Assembly (NCBI RefSeq): GCF_030812315.1
Contig: NZ_JAUSSM010000006.1
Coordinates: 62,001-126,000, forward strand
Direction of reading: 5' to 3'
DNA length: 64,000 nt
From: Arthrobacter oryzae
Lineage (GTDB): Bacteria > Actinomycetota > Actinomycetes > Actinomycetales > Micrococcaceae
Shown here: piece after piece, positions 50,743 to 59,115 of the stretch
Numbering within the stretch: the stretch's first letter is position 1
Layout: each line of letters begins with the position of its first letter
Made by a program: the position numbers and the translations under genes
Notes under the pieces: model-generated
Database searches by the model: none
Seen by the model: the letters and a program-made list of their open reading frames with translations, nothing else
What the model was told of the DNA's origin: nothing

Positions 50743-50818
50743 CGCAGGCAGATGTTGTACCTGCCCCAAAAGCTGCTCCGGAGTGCGTATCCCCCAATAA
50801 CGCACTCCGGAGCTTTTT
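50743..50818 (+). ncRNA. Possible small RNA ending in the intrinsic terminator
   Basis: A TATGCT box at 50731-50736 could start a transcript of about 75 bases near 50743. It would contain a GGCAG-N8-CTGCC hairpin and then the strong C-loop terminator at 50775-50818. The C-rich loop (CCCCC) recalls actinobacterial 6C RNAs, but the first hairpin lacks the C-run, so I do not assign that class. No -35 box is convincing. Confidence 0.25.
50775..50818 (+). terminator. Strong intrinsic terminator
   Basis: GCTCCGGAGTGCGT (50775-50788) pairs with ACGCACTCCGGAGC (50800-50813), a perfect 14-pair stem with an 11-base C-rich loop, directly followed by TTTTT. It ends the stress-protein/DinB unit or a small RNA upstream of it. 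Confidence 0.92.
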
Positions 50819-50870
50819 AATGTCCGGCCGGCTTCCGCTGCGGCACCGGCCGCCCCTCAGGAGCACTCCC

Positions 50871-52079
50871 GTGACCTCAGCGCCAAGCCACTCCCCGACT
50901 GCCACGGCCGCCACGACTGCGCCCCTGTATGCGGCCGGATTCGTCACGGCCTTCGGTGCACACAGCATCGCAGCCGGAATGGGCGCCCACAGCGGTGATA
51001 TCGGCCTGAGCCTGCTGAACCTGGGCATCCTCTTGGCTGTCTATGACCTGGCGGAGGTGGTGCTGAAACCGGTATTCGGCGCCCTGAGCGATCGGATCGG
51101 CACCAAACCCGTGGTCGTGGCAGGCCTTCTTGCCTTCGCCCTGATGTCGCTGATTGGACTGTGGGGGGCGAACCCCCTCATGCTTGGCCTCGCCCGAGTC
51201 GGCCAAGGCGCGGCCGCCTCTGCTTTTTCACCGGCTTCCTCCGCGATGGTGGCGAGGCTTGCAGGCCGCAACGCCGGCACGTACTTTGGCCGCTACGGTT
51301 CGTGGAAAAGCCTGGGCTATGTCGCGGGTCCCCTGATGGGCGCGGCGCTGATTTTCCTGGGCGGCTTCCCCCTGCTCTTCGCCGCCCTGGGAATCATCGC
51401 AGCGGCAACAGCGGTGTGGGCAATGGCAGCACTGCCCCGGCTGGAGCCTCTAGCCCGGCCCCGGTACACGCTGCTGGACCTTGCCCGCCAGGTAACGCAC
51501 CGCAGTTTCCTGGTCCCCACGCTCGTCCTTGCGGCCGCCACCGGAGCCCTGGGCACAGCCATCGGCTTCCTCCCCGCACTCGCCACCCGGCACGGCCTGG
51601 ACCCCGTAGCCGCCGTGGCCGCCGTCAGCCTGTTGGCACTCACCTCCGCAGTCACGCAACCCTGGATCGGCCGCCTGCGCGATCAGGGCCGGCTCCCTGA
51701 CGGTCCGGGAATGACAGCGGGGCTGCTGTTGACGGCGGCCGGAATCGCAGCCGTGGCGCTGCTTCCCGGGCCGGTCACCATCTTCGTCGCGGCTGCTGCC
51801 ATCGGTGTGGGCATCGGCACCGCAACACCGCTGGGTTTCGCGCATCTCGCCGCCACCACTCCGCCCGAGCGGCTGGGCCGGACCATGGGCTCGGCCGAGC
51901 TGGGACGGGAACTTGGCGACGCCGGAGGCCCCCTCCTGGTGGGTGCCGTGGCAACGGCGTCCGTACTGCCCGTGGGACTGGGGGTTCTCGCCGCGGCCGT
52001 GGCCGCCACGTCGCTGCTCGGCATGGGCAGCATGGCCCGCAGCGGTACTCCTGCGGAGCCCCCTGGGCCGAGGCCTTAA
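50871..52079 (+). CDS. MFS transporter (drug efflux-like)
   Basis: About 402 residues, 12 helices. GALSDRIGTKPVVVAGLLAF is the loop 2-3 signature and RVGQGAAASAFSPASSAMVA helix 4-5. It resembles multidrug or sugar efflux MFS proteins, but no substrate can be named. GTG at 50871 follows AGGAG by 7 bases; ATG at 50820 would overlap the terminator region and add 17 polar residues, so is less likely. Pro/Gly-rich C-terminus. A copper operon begins 112 bases downstream behind its own operators. Confidence 0.85.
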   Translation: MTSAPSHSPTATAATTAPLYAAGFVTAFGAHSIAAGMGAHSGDIGLSLLNLGILLAVYDLAEVVLKPVFGALSDRIGTKPVVVAGLLAFALMSLIGLWGANPLMLGLARVGQGAAASAFSPASSAMVARLAGRNAGTYFGRYGSWKSLGYVAGPLMGAALIFLGGFPLLFAALGIIAAATAVWAMAALPRLEPLARPRYTLLDLARQVTHRSFLVPTLVLAAATGALGTAIGFLPALATRHGLDPVAAVAAVSLLALTSAVTQPWIGRLRDQGRLPDGPGMTAGLLLTAAGIAAVALLPGPVTIFVAAAAIGVGIGTATPLGFAHLAATTPPERLGRTMGSAELGRELGDAGGPLLVGAVATASVLPVGLGVLAAAVAATSLLGMGSMARSGTPAEPPGPRP

Positions 52080-52140
52080 CCCGGAGGCCCTGAGCCGGAA
52101 CCCGCTGGCCGAAGCCTGTTGGGCCGGGGCTCGTCGGATA

Positions 52141-52155
52141 TACCCCCTGGGGGTA
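52141..52155. promoter_or_regulatory. CsoR operator 1, TACCCCCTGGGGGTA
   Basis: A perfect 15-base odd palindrome of the TACCCC-N-GGGGTA type recognised by CsoR copper repressors, 37 bases before the csoR start. Confidence 0.85.
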
Positions 52156-52160
52156 CTTGT

Positions 52161-52183
52161 CTTATACCCCTTAGGGGTATAAG
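52161..52183. promoter_or_regulatory. CsoR operator 2, 23-base palindrome
   Basis: CTTATACCCC-TTA-GGGGTATAAG is a perfect odd palindrome, 20 bases after operator 1 (one helical turn times two), 9 bases before the csoR start. Two such sites imply cooperative repression by apo-CsoR and release by Cu(I). Confidence 0.88.
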
Positions 52184-52191
52184 TTGGGGGA

Positions 52192-52539
52192 ATGGACTCA
52201 CCTGAAGAAGCTGCCATCCGGACTGCAGACGCCGAAAACGTCCCCCAGCACGGCTACACCGCTAACAAAGAGGCGTATCTGCGGAGGCTCAAACGCATCG
52301 AGGGCCAGGTCCGTGGAATCGCCCGGATGGTGGATGAGGACAAGTACTGCATCGATATCCTCACCCAGGTTGCCGCGGTGAACAAGGCCCTGCACGCAGT
52401 GAGCCTCGGCCTCGTCGAAGAGCACATTGGCCACTGCGTCGTCGGAGCCGCCTCGGAGCCCGATCCGGCACTGCGCGCGGAAACCATCGACTTCAAGGTC
52501 AAGGAGGCCACCGATGCCATCGGGCGGCTGCTCCGCTAG
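52192..52539 (+). CDS. csoR: Copper-sensing repressor CsoR
   Basis: 115 residues. CsoR/RcnR fold: YLRRLKRIEGQVRGIARMVD in helix 1, then YCIDILTQ with the first Cys, and EEHIGHCV with the His and second Cys, giving the Cys-His-Cys Cu(I) site. A 25-residue polar N-terminus precedes the fold. Represses its own operon through the two palindromes just upstream. copZ follows after 85 bases. Confidence 0.95.
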   Translation: MDSPEEAAIRTADAENVPQHGYTANKEAYLRRLKRIEGQVRGIARMVDEDKYCIDILTQVAAVNKALHAVSLGLVEEHIGHCVVGAASEPDPALRAETIDFKVKEATDAIGRLLR

Positions 52540-52624
52540 CCCCGTCCCCGCCCGCCACACCTTCGGACTGATCCAACCGGCCCAGTCCGGCACCACCGGC
52601 ACCGCCGAGAAAAAGGAGCAAACC

Positions 52625-52855
52625 ATGAGCCCCGTATCCACCACCGTCAATGTGTCCGGCATGACCTGCGGCCACTGCGTGTCCTCAGTAAGCGAAGAAC
52701 TCGAATCGCTGGAGGGTGTGGAAGCGGTCGACGTCGACCTCAACTCAGGCGGAATTTCCACCGTCACCATCACTTCCGAAAAGGCGCTCTCCCGCTCCGA
52801 AATCGGGGAAGCCGTTGCCGAGGCCGGCTACCTTGTGGTGGCCAACGACGCCTGA
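52625..52855 (+). CDS. copZ: Copper chaperone CopZ (heavy-metal-associated domain)
   Basis: 76 residues, one ferredoxin-like HMA domain. The metal motif is SGMTCGHCVSSV (Cys-x-x-Cys) near residue 15. Carries Cu(I) to the ATPase or to CsoR. AAAAAGGAG precedes the ATG. Between csoR and copA. Confidence 0.94.
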   Translation: MSPVSTTVNVSGMTCGHCVSSVSEELESLEGVEAVDVDLNSGGISTVTITSEKALSRSEIGEAVAEAGYLVVANDA

Positions 52856-52901
52856 ACGGCCCGCCTACCCCACTAGGACACAGGACGACAGAGGACACCG
52901 C

Positions 52902-55370
52902 GTGAGTAACGAGCAACTGCTGCACCAGCCGGGACCCCGGGTGATAGAACTGGACATCGAAGGCATGACGTGCGCTTCCTGCGTCAGCCGGGTGGAGCGC
53001 AAGCTCGGAAAGCTCGACGGCGTGGAGGCCTTGGTAAACCTGCCCCTCGAGTCGGCCCAGGTCACGGTCCCGGCCGGCATCACTGACGAACAAATAACGG
53101 CCACCGTGGAAGCGGCAGGCTACAAGGCAAAAGTCCGGCCGCCGCGCTACCCAAGCCAAGGTTCCGGCCACGAAACCGATGCGCCCGGCGTGCCCGCTCG
53201 TACGTCGCTTGTGCGCACGCTGTCGCGCAGCGATTCCGCGCCGGCTGACACCGGAAGGCTGCCCGCTGACGGCACAGCCTTCGGAGGCGACGCCGGGGGC
53301 ATGCGGCAGCATGCGTCTAAGGGAGGAACGACCGAGCATGCAGAGCATGTCGCCGGCGGCGCCGCCACGCAACTCAAGCCCCGGCTTATGCTTGCGGCCG
53401 TTCTGACGGTCCCGGTGTTCGTGATTTCAATGTTCCCGGCGTTCCAGTTCGCCAACTGGGGCTGGGTTGTGGGCGCCCTGGCCTTGCCAGTCGCGAGCTG
53501 GGCGGCCTGGCCGTTCCACCGCGCAGCCGCCATCAACGCCCGGCACTTCGCCTCAACGATGGACACCCTGGTCTCTATCGGCGTCATTGCCGCCTACCTC
53601 TTCTCAGCCTGGCAGTTGCTGGCGGATCCCCGCCTGACCGAACACCCCGGCATGGAAATGGGATCGGGCGGCCTGTACTTCGAAGTGGCCTCAGTGGTCA
53701 CGACGTTCCTCCTCCTGGGCCGCTACCTGGAAGCAAACGCCAAGCAAAAAGCCGGCGACGCCCTCAAGGCGCTCCTGAACCTGGGTGCGAAGGATGCCAC
53801 GGTGCTGGCAGACGGCGCGGAGCTGAGGATTCCGGCCGACCAACTGGTGGTGGGCGACGTCATGGTGGTCCGCCCCGGTGAAAAGATCGCCACCGACGGT
53901 GTGGTGATCGACGGCGCCTCCGCCGTGGATGCCTCCCTGGTCACGGGTGAGTCGGTGCCGGTGGAAGTGGGGCCGGACAGTAGTGTCACGGGCGCCACCA
54001 TCAACACGTCCGGCCGGCTCCTGGTGCGGGCCACCCGGGTCGGCTCGGAGACCACACTCGCCCAGATGGCACGGCTGGTTTCCCAGGCGCAGACCGGAAA
54101 GGCCCCGATCGCACGCCTCGCGGACCGCATCAGTGCGGTGTTCGTTCCGATTGTGCTGGTCATCGCCATCGTCACCTTCACCGTATGGCTGCTGATCGCC
54201 GCGCCCGCCATCACCGATGCTGAACTGCGCGCGGCCTTCACAGCCGCGGTGGCGGTGCTGGTCATAGCCTGTCCCTGCGCACTGGGCCTGGCCACTCCGG
54301 TCGGACTCCTCACGGGTACAGGCCGCGGCGCCCAGCTCGGGATTCTGATTAAGGGTCCGCAGGTTCTTGAAGACACGCGCACCGTGGACACCATCCTGCT
54401 GGATAAAACCGGCACAGTGACCACCGGACGTCTGGCCGTTGACGCCACCAACGCCTTCGGAACCTACAGCAGCGCCGACGTGTTGCGTCTAGCCGGGGCG
54501 GTTGAGGCCTCTTCCGAGCACCCCATCGCTCATGCGATCGCGGCTGCGGCAGTGTCCGCGGAGAGCCGGAACGACGACGGCGGGCGGCTTCCCGCCGTCG
54601 AGCATTTCCGTTCCGCTCCGGGCGGCGGAGTTTCCGGCCGTGTGGCGGGCCGGCATGTCACGGCCGGACGGACGGGCTGGCTGCTGGAAAACGGCATACC
54701 GGTGACTACGGAGCAGCGGGAGGCCCTACGGACCGCGGAAGAGTCCGGGGCTACCGCCATCTGGGTTGCCGTGGACGGGCAGCCGGCAGGGATTGTCTCG
54801 TTGCGCGACACGATCAAGCCGGGCTCGGCGGCAGCGATCTCGCGGCTGAAGCAACTGGGCCTTCGGCCGATCCTGCTGACCGGGGACAACGCGGCGGTGG
54901 CCGCTCAAGTGGCAGCCGCCGTCGGCATCGCTCCGGACGATGTGTTTGCCGGGGTGCTGCCGGAGGGCAAGGTCGCGGCCGTGCGGAAACTGCAGGCCGG
55001 CGGCGCCACGGTTGCCATGGCCGGTGACGGCGTGAATGACGCCGCGGCCCTGGCGCAGGCCGACCTGGGCATCGCTATGGGATCGGGCACAGACGTGGCC
55101 ATCGAAGCGGCGGACCTCACCGTCATGGGCAACGACCTGGGGCAGGTGGCGCAGGCCATCCAGCTGTCCCGGCAGACGCTGGCCACTATCAAGACCAACC
55201 TGTTCTGGGCATTCTTCTACAACGCCGTCGGCATTCCCGTGGCGGCGCTGGGGCTGCTGAACCCGATGATCGCCGGCGCCGCGATGGCCGCGAGTTCCGT
55301 GCTGGTGGTGGCTAACTCGCTGCGGCTCCGCCGCTTCGGCCGGCCCTCACCGACCGGCCGGGCAGCCTAG
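52902..55370 (+). CDS. copA: Copper-exporting P1B-type ATPase
   Basis: 822 residues. One N-terminal HMA domain (EGMTCASCVSR, about residue 23) is followed by a 70-residue polar linker and the transport core. Features in order: GLYFEVASVVTTFLLLGRYL, phosphatase loop VTGESVPVE, membrane metal site CPCALGLATPVG, phosphorylation site DKTGTVTTG, SSEHPIAHA (HP motif) and GDGVNDAAALAQADLG. Pumps Cu(I) out of the cell. GTG at 52902 follows GAGGACACC. The long charged linker with several His is a modest oddity. Its end overlaps DUF2277 by 4 bases. Confidence 0.95.
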   Translation: MSNEQLLHQPGPRVIELDIEGMTCASCVSRVERKLGKLDGVEALVNLPLESAQVTVPAGITDEQITATVEAAGYKAKVRPPRYPSQGSGHETDAPGVPARTSLVRTLSRSDSAPADTGRLPADGTAFGGDAGGMRQHASKGGTTEHAEHVAGGAATQLKPRLMLAAVLTVPVFVISMFPAFQFANWGWVVGALALPVASWAAWPFHRAAAINARHFASTMDTLVSIGVIAAYLFSAWQLLADPRLTEHPGMEMGSGGLYFEVASVVTTFLLLGRYLEANAKQKAGDALKALLNLGAKDATVLADGAELRIPADQLVVGDVMVVRPGEKIATDGVVIDGASAVDASLVTGESVPVEVGPDSSVTGATINTSGRLLVRATRVGSETTLAQMARLVSQAQTGKAPIARLADRISAVFVPIVLVIAIVTFTVWLLIAAPAITDAELRAAFTAAVAVLVIACPCALGLATPVGLLTGTGRGAQLGILIKGPQVLEDTRTVDTILLDKTGTVTTGRLAVDATNAFGTYSSADVLRLAGAVEASSEHPIAHAIAAAAVSAESRNDDGGRLPAVEHFRSAPGGGVSGRVAGRHVTAGRTGWLLENGIPVTTEQREALRTAEESGATAIWVAVDGQPAGIVSLRDTIKPGSAAAISRLKQLGLRPILLTGDNAAVAAQVAAAVGIAPDDVFAGVLPEGKVAAVRKLQAGGATVAMAGDGVNDAAALAQADLGIAMGSGTDVAIEAADLTVMGNDLGQVAQAIQLSRQTLATIKTNLFWAFFYNAVGIPVAALGLLNPMIAGAAMAASSVLVVANSLRLRRFGRPSPTGRAA

Positions 55371-55639
55371 GCGGCGCCGAAGCGGACGGCCGCACGGGCG
55401 CGGGCTTTGGCGGCCTCCTCATCCCGGTGCTTTGCCGGGGCGTGCGTCACCAGCGAATCGAGCAGGTGCTGAGTGATGTGGGCGATCTCGTGCACGGCCT
55501 CCTCAAAGGCCTCTTCATTGGCCTTGGAGGGCTTGGTGCTGCCGCTGATCTTGCGCACATACTGCAGGGCGGCGGCGTGCACCTCGTCGGAGGTAGCGTG
55601 CGGTTCAAAGTTGTGGAGGGTTCGGATATTCCGGCACAT
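55367..55639 (-). CDS. DUF2277 family protein
   Basis: 90 residues. MCRNIRTLHNFEPHATSDEV and ALQYVRKISGSTKPSKANEE are the family strings; the N-terminal Cys-Arg-Asn-Ile is nearly invariant. Function unknown; helical. It converges on copA with a 4-base overlap, so neither has a private terminator here. Confidence 0.9.
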   Translation of the reverse strand: MCRNIRTLHNFEPHATSDEVHAAALQYVRKISGSTKPSKANEEAFEEAVHEIAHITQHLLDSLVTHAPAKHRDEEAAKARARAAVRFGAA

Positions 55640-55850
55640 AAAGCCATGCTAGGCTCTGGAACGCTTGGGATCGACCCCTTAGCCTGTGCTGTATAAGTTC
55701 CTGCTCGCATGGGGAGTGCTGCATGGGGAGCGGTGCCCATCGACGGTGGGTTGGGCCGCGGGATAGGTTCTAGGTAATGGATCTTCCGGATGAGCCGGGG
55801 GCCGCTGGGGAGCCGATCGGATCGGGTCCGTTGACTAAAGGAGATAACTA

Positions 55851-56114
55851 ATGGCTATTTGGGGTGCAGACATTGCTCAGCTCAAGGCGCTCGGAACCAA
55901 GCTTCAGGCTGGTTCGTCCGAGATTGAGAAGCAGAAGTCGCAGCTGTCGAAGGCTCTTGACGGCACTGACTGGAAGGGTCCGGACGCGGACAAGTTCCGC
56001 AGCGAGTGGTCCGGTTCGCACGTGACGGCCCTGGCCAAGGTGGCACAGGCGCTGCAGGAAGCCGGCAAGCAGGCTACCAAGAACGCTTCCCAGCAGGAAG
56101 AGGCTTCCCGCTAG
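55851..56114 (+). CDS. WXG100-like small helical protein (orphan)
   Basis: 87 residues, two helices around a DWKGPDADKFRSEW turn at about residues 40-53, which fits the WXG100/ESAT-6-like fold (Trp-x-Gly). Such proteins are often secreted by ESX systems, but no ESX component is in the window and no C-terminal YxxxD/E motif is obvious. AAAGGAG precedes the ATG by 8 bases. A strong terminator follows at 56164, so it is a single-gene unit. Gap 55640-55850 upstream has no gene. Confidence 0.75.
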   Translation: MAIWGADIAQLKALGTKLQAGSSEIEKQKSQLSKALDGTDWKGPDADKFRSEWSGSHVTALAKVAQALQEAGKQATKNASQQEEASR

Positions 56115-56163
56115 GAAGCCAGCTCCCGCCAGGGATGGATTCAGCGGAAGTACCGTTTACATG

Positions 56164-56206
56164 CGGATGCCCCGGACGCACACAGCGTCCGGGGCATCCG
56201 GCTTTT
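56164..56206 (+). terminator. Intrinsic terminator after the WXG100-like gene
   Basis: CGGATGCCCCGGACGC (56164-56179) and its exact complement (56185-56200) form a 16-pair stem with the 5-base loop ACACA, followed by GC and TTTT. A 15-base unit TTTAATCACCGCGGG is then repeated twice in tandem. Confidence 0.92.
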
Positions 56207-56258
56207 AATCACCGCGGGTTTAATCACCGCGGGCCGTCGCCGCATCATGCGGAGCTGC

Positions 56259-57338
56259 CTACGGGACCGGTTCGACGTCGTTTGCGTGATCCAGCGGCCC
56301 CGGAGCCGCCGCGTCGGCCGGTCCGGGGATGCCGGCAGCGGCAGTCGCGGCCCGCGCACCGCGGAGTTCATCCACCCGGACCAGCACCACGCCGCCGACA
56401 ATCAGCACCCCGCCGAGGAGCTGGATGGGCCCGGGCAGTTCACCGAGCAGGAGCCAGGCCCAGATGACGGCGAAGAGCACTTCGGTGAGCGACACGAAGG
56501 ACGCCACCTTGGAACCCAGCGCCCGTGCGGCCACAATGCCTGAAACGTAGGCCAGGACGGTGGCCAGGACAATCAGGCCACCCAGCGGCACCCACCACGG
56601 TGTGGTCCACGGCCCCAGCTTGGTGTCCGCGGTGCTGGATGCCATGGGCAGTAGGCCCGTGGCGGCTGCCAGCCACATCACCGCAGCACCCACCATGAGG
56701 CCGCCGGATGCCAGGACAATCGGCGGCAGCGTGTCATTTTCCTTGGCCGTGATGAAGAAGTAGATAGCCAGGCAGACGGCTGCAGCGATTCCCCACAGGA
56801 CACCGACGAAATCGATCTTCACTGCACCCGTCAGGTCCAGCACCAGGACCAGTCCGCCCAGGGAAAACAGGGTTCCCGCAATGGTGAGGGGGCGTGGACG
56901 ACGGCGGCTAGCTGCCCATAGCCAGAGCACGATGATCACCGGGGCCAGGTATTCGAGGAGCAGGGCTACGCCGACGGACAGACGCGCCACGGCGTTGAAG
57001 TAGAAGAGCTGGCATGCTGCTACGCCAATGAGCCCGAACAGCAGGATGGTCAGCCAGTTGTCCTTCAGCTGGTTCCAGCGGCCGCGCAGCGCTGGGACGG
57101 CCGGGACGGCCAGGATTATCGCCGCACCGGTGAGGCGTGCCGTCACTGCAGCGCCGGGGGTCCAGCCGGTTTCGAGCAGGGCTTTCGCAAACGATCCGGA
57201 GAGTCCGAAAACCGCCGAAGAGAACAACGCAACGCCGAGCCCTGACGCCAGGAAGCCGGCAGCAGGCCCGGGAGTGGCGCCGGGCCGGGAAACGGCGCCC
57301 TTGACGGGTAGTTCGGCGCGTTTGCTTACGGCAGGCAC
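56259..57338 (-). CDS. EamA/DMT superfamily transporter
   Basis: 359 residues with about ten membrane segments in two EamA repeats, the form of amino acid or metabolite exporters such as RhtA. FGLSGSFAKALLETGWTPGA opens the first repeat; FGLIGVAACQLFYFNAVARL and ALLLEYLAPVIIVLWLW follow. SLTEVLFAVIWAWLLLGELP is in the second. The GTG at 57338 follows GGAGGCAGCC. Charged, Ala/Pro-rich C-terminus. Divergent from the CGNR gene by 71 bases. Confidence 0.9.
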   Translation of the reverse strand: MPAVSKRAELPVKGAVSRPGATPGPAAGFLASGLGVALFSSAVFGLSGSFAKALLETGWTPGAAVTARLTGAAIILAVPAVPALRGRWNQLKDNWLTILLFGLIGVAACQLFYFNAVARLSVGVALLLEYLAPVIIVLWLWAASRRRPRPLTIAGTLFSLGGLVLVLDLTGAVKIDFVGVLWGIAAAVCLAIYFFITAKENDTLPPIVLASGGLMVGAAVMWLAAATGLLPMASSTADTKLGPWTTPWWVPLGGLIVLATVLAYVSGIVAARALGSKVASFVSLTEVLFAVIWAWLLLGELPGPIQLLGGVLIVGGVVLVRVDELRGARAATAAAGIPGPADAAAPGPLDHANDVEPVP

Positions 57339-57409
57339 GGCTGCCTCCTGTCAGGAGTAAAGTGGGGTTATGGTCATGACATTACGCCCGGATCCTGTAA
57401 GGAGTCAAG

Positions 57410-57952
57410 ATGGTTTTTGCCCCTGACACTGAAGTGGCGCTTCGCACTGTGGTGAGGCTGATCAACAGCGCCGCCAACGGCGAAGAGCACCTGGCCACGA
57501 TCGGGGATTTGGACCGCTTCCTCCGGGAGGAAGGCTTCTCGGGAGCGAGGGCGCGGGACACGGCTGAGCTGGCCAGCGTCCATAAGCTGCGGGGCCAGCT
57601 CACCGAGCTGTGGACCATGGATGAGGGCTCGGCCGTCGAAACAGTTAACCGGCTGCTCCGGGAAGCCAATGCGCTACCGCAACTGATCAAGCACGATGAA
57701 TGGGACTGGCACCTGCACGCCACAACGCGGGAGGCCCCCTTGGCGGACAGAATGAGCACCGAGGCCGCCATGGCGCTCGTGGATGTGATCCGCAGCAAGG
57801 AGATGGACCGGATGCTCGTGTGCGCCGCGGAAGATTGCGACGCAGTGGTGCTGGATCTCAGCCGGAACCGGTCCAAGCGGTATTGCGATACCGGGAACTG
57901 CGCCAACAGGGCGCACGTTGCGGCCTACCGCGCCCGGAAGGCAGCCTCATAG
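57410..57952 (+). CDS. CGNR zinc-finger protein (ABATE domain)
   Basis: 180 residues. An N-terminal helical (ABATE-like) part with VALRTVVRLINSA precedes the C-terminal zinc finger LVCAAEDCDAVVLDLSRNRS followed by KRYCDTGNCANRAHVAAYRA. It has four Cys and the CANR variant of the CGNR motif. Actinobacterial CGNR proteins are mostly DNA-binding regulators of stress or metabolism. AAGGAG precedes the ATG. Possibly regulates the divergent EamA exporter. Confidence 0.9.
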   Translation: MVFAPDTEVALRTVVRLINSAANGEEHLATIGDLDRFLREEGFSGARARDTAELASVHKLRGQLTELWTMDEGSAVETVNRLLREANALPQLIKHDEWDWHLHATTREAPLADRMSTEAAMALVDVIRSKEMDRMLVCAAEDCDAVVLDLSRNRSKRYCDTGNCANRAHVAAYRARKAAS

Positions 57953-58000
57953 AACCGCCGCTGGCGGGAACACCCGCCGCGAGCCGGCGCCGGTAAGGGT

Positions 58001-58360
58001 CTAGCGGGAGTCGCTGCCGGGCGCGGAATCCGGCGCCCCCGGGGCCTGGGGCTCCGAGCGGGCGGAGTAGCCGTGACCAGAAGACTTCTTGGAGCTGAGG
58101 TTGACGCCGGACCCCTTGCCCAGGTGGTCGGCGTTGTCCTTGTGGCTCATCGAGAGCATCGCGGCGATGACCAGGGTCACAATGAAGGCGATGCCGGCAC
58201 CGGTGAAGGCGAGGTCGAAACGGGGGGCCCGGGAGCTGCCCCCGGAGGCGAAGATCAGCACGGCAAAGAACGCCAGGACAGCCCAGAATGCGGAGAACAT
58301 GAGGGGTCCCTTGACCGAGGTCCGCAGATTTCGCGGTTCTCCTGGTTTCTGGTGTGCCAA
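58001..58360 (-). CDS. Small two-helix membrane protein, unknown
   Basis: About 119 residues. LMFSAFWAVLAFFAVLIFAS and FTGAGIAFIVTLVIAAMLSM are membrane helices; the rest is polar, with a Ser/Pro/Gly-rich C-terminus. I prefer TTG at 58360 because GGGAGG lies 6 bases upstream; GTG at 58381 would add seven residues. No family recognised beyond small actinobacterial membrane proteins. Confidence 0.7.
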   Translation of the reverse strand: MAHQKPGEPRNLRTSVKGPLMFSAFWAVLAFFAVLIFASGGSSRAPRFDLAFTGAGIAFIVTLVIAAMLSMSHKDNADHLGKGSGVNLSSKKSSGHGYSARSEPQAPGAPDSAPGSDSR

Positions 58361-58441
58361 GGTGTTTCCTCCCGTGGGCACGGCCGGGGCACGGCCGCAG
58401 TAGTCAAGCGATTGTTCTACACGGAGTAGAACCGTTCCTTA

Positions 58442-59038
58442 CTAGTTTACGGCCTCGCTGGAAACCGACCGTGCATCGTGCCGCAGGGTCAGGGCCGCCA
58501 GGATCCAAAGAACGCCGGAAATGATCGCTCCGCCCCCGGCTACTCCCAGCAGGGCATGCGCTCCGAGACTGATAAAGAACGGAAGCGCCACAGCAGTTCC
58601 CAGGCCGATCACGCCTGAAGCCAGCCAGTCGCGGGCCAGGACACCGCGGCCGCGGTAGAGGATACCGAGGTAGAGTTCCGCTGCCCCCAGCAGGCCAAGA
58701 CCCAGCGCACCGATGACGCCGAGCACAAGTTCGCTGCCCAGAAACGCTACGGCCACACCTGCTCCGGTCATGGCGGCCCCGGCTGCGGCCATGACCTTGC
58801 CGGCCGGCTGTTTGGCGGCGATGCCGAACTGTCCGATTCCGCGGAGCAGCGTCACGCCGGTGGCCAACAGGTAAAGTCCGCCCACCCAGCCCATTTCGGA
58901 TGCCGACGGCGACGCCCAGAAGATGGTTACTGCGCCGAAGGCAAGGGCTGCTACGGCCCTGGTGAGCACCGGCTTCCACAGGTCCGCGGCGGGAGCGGTG
59001 AGGGCAGCAGGATCGGCAGGGGATGCGGGGAGGGTCAC
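58442..59038 (-). CDS. HdeD/DUF308-like membrane protein
   Basis: 198 residues, about six membrane segments in three two-helix units, as in HdeD-like DUF308 proteins. GGLYLLATGVTLLRGIGQFG and LGLGLLGAAELYLGILYRGR are unit strings. GTG start at 59038. Function unknown; the family relates to stress in enterics. Alone between the MATE gene and the small membrane gene, same strand. Confidence 0.7.
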   Translation of the reverse strand: MTLPASPADPAALTAPAADLWKPVLTRAVAALAFGAVTIFWASPSASEMGWVGGLYLLATGVTLLRGIGQFGIAAKQPAGKVMAAAGAAMTGAGVAVAFLGSELVLGVIGALGLGLLGAAELYLGILYRGRGVLARDWLASGVIGLGTAVALPFFISLGAHALLGVAGGGAIISGVLWILAALTLRHDARSVSSEAVN

Positions 59039-59115
59039 GCGTCCAGTTTAGTGCGCAGCGGATTCCACGCGAACCGGGCAGGAGAATTGGCCCGGAGGCC
59101 CACCCGGAAACCGGC

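Noticed and set aside
50743..50818. Firm call of 6C RNA
   Set aside because: Only one hairpin has a C-rich loop, and it has five C rather than a run of six.
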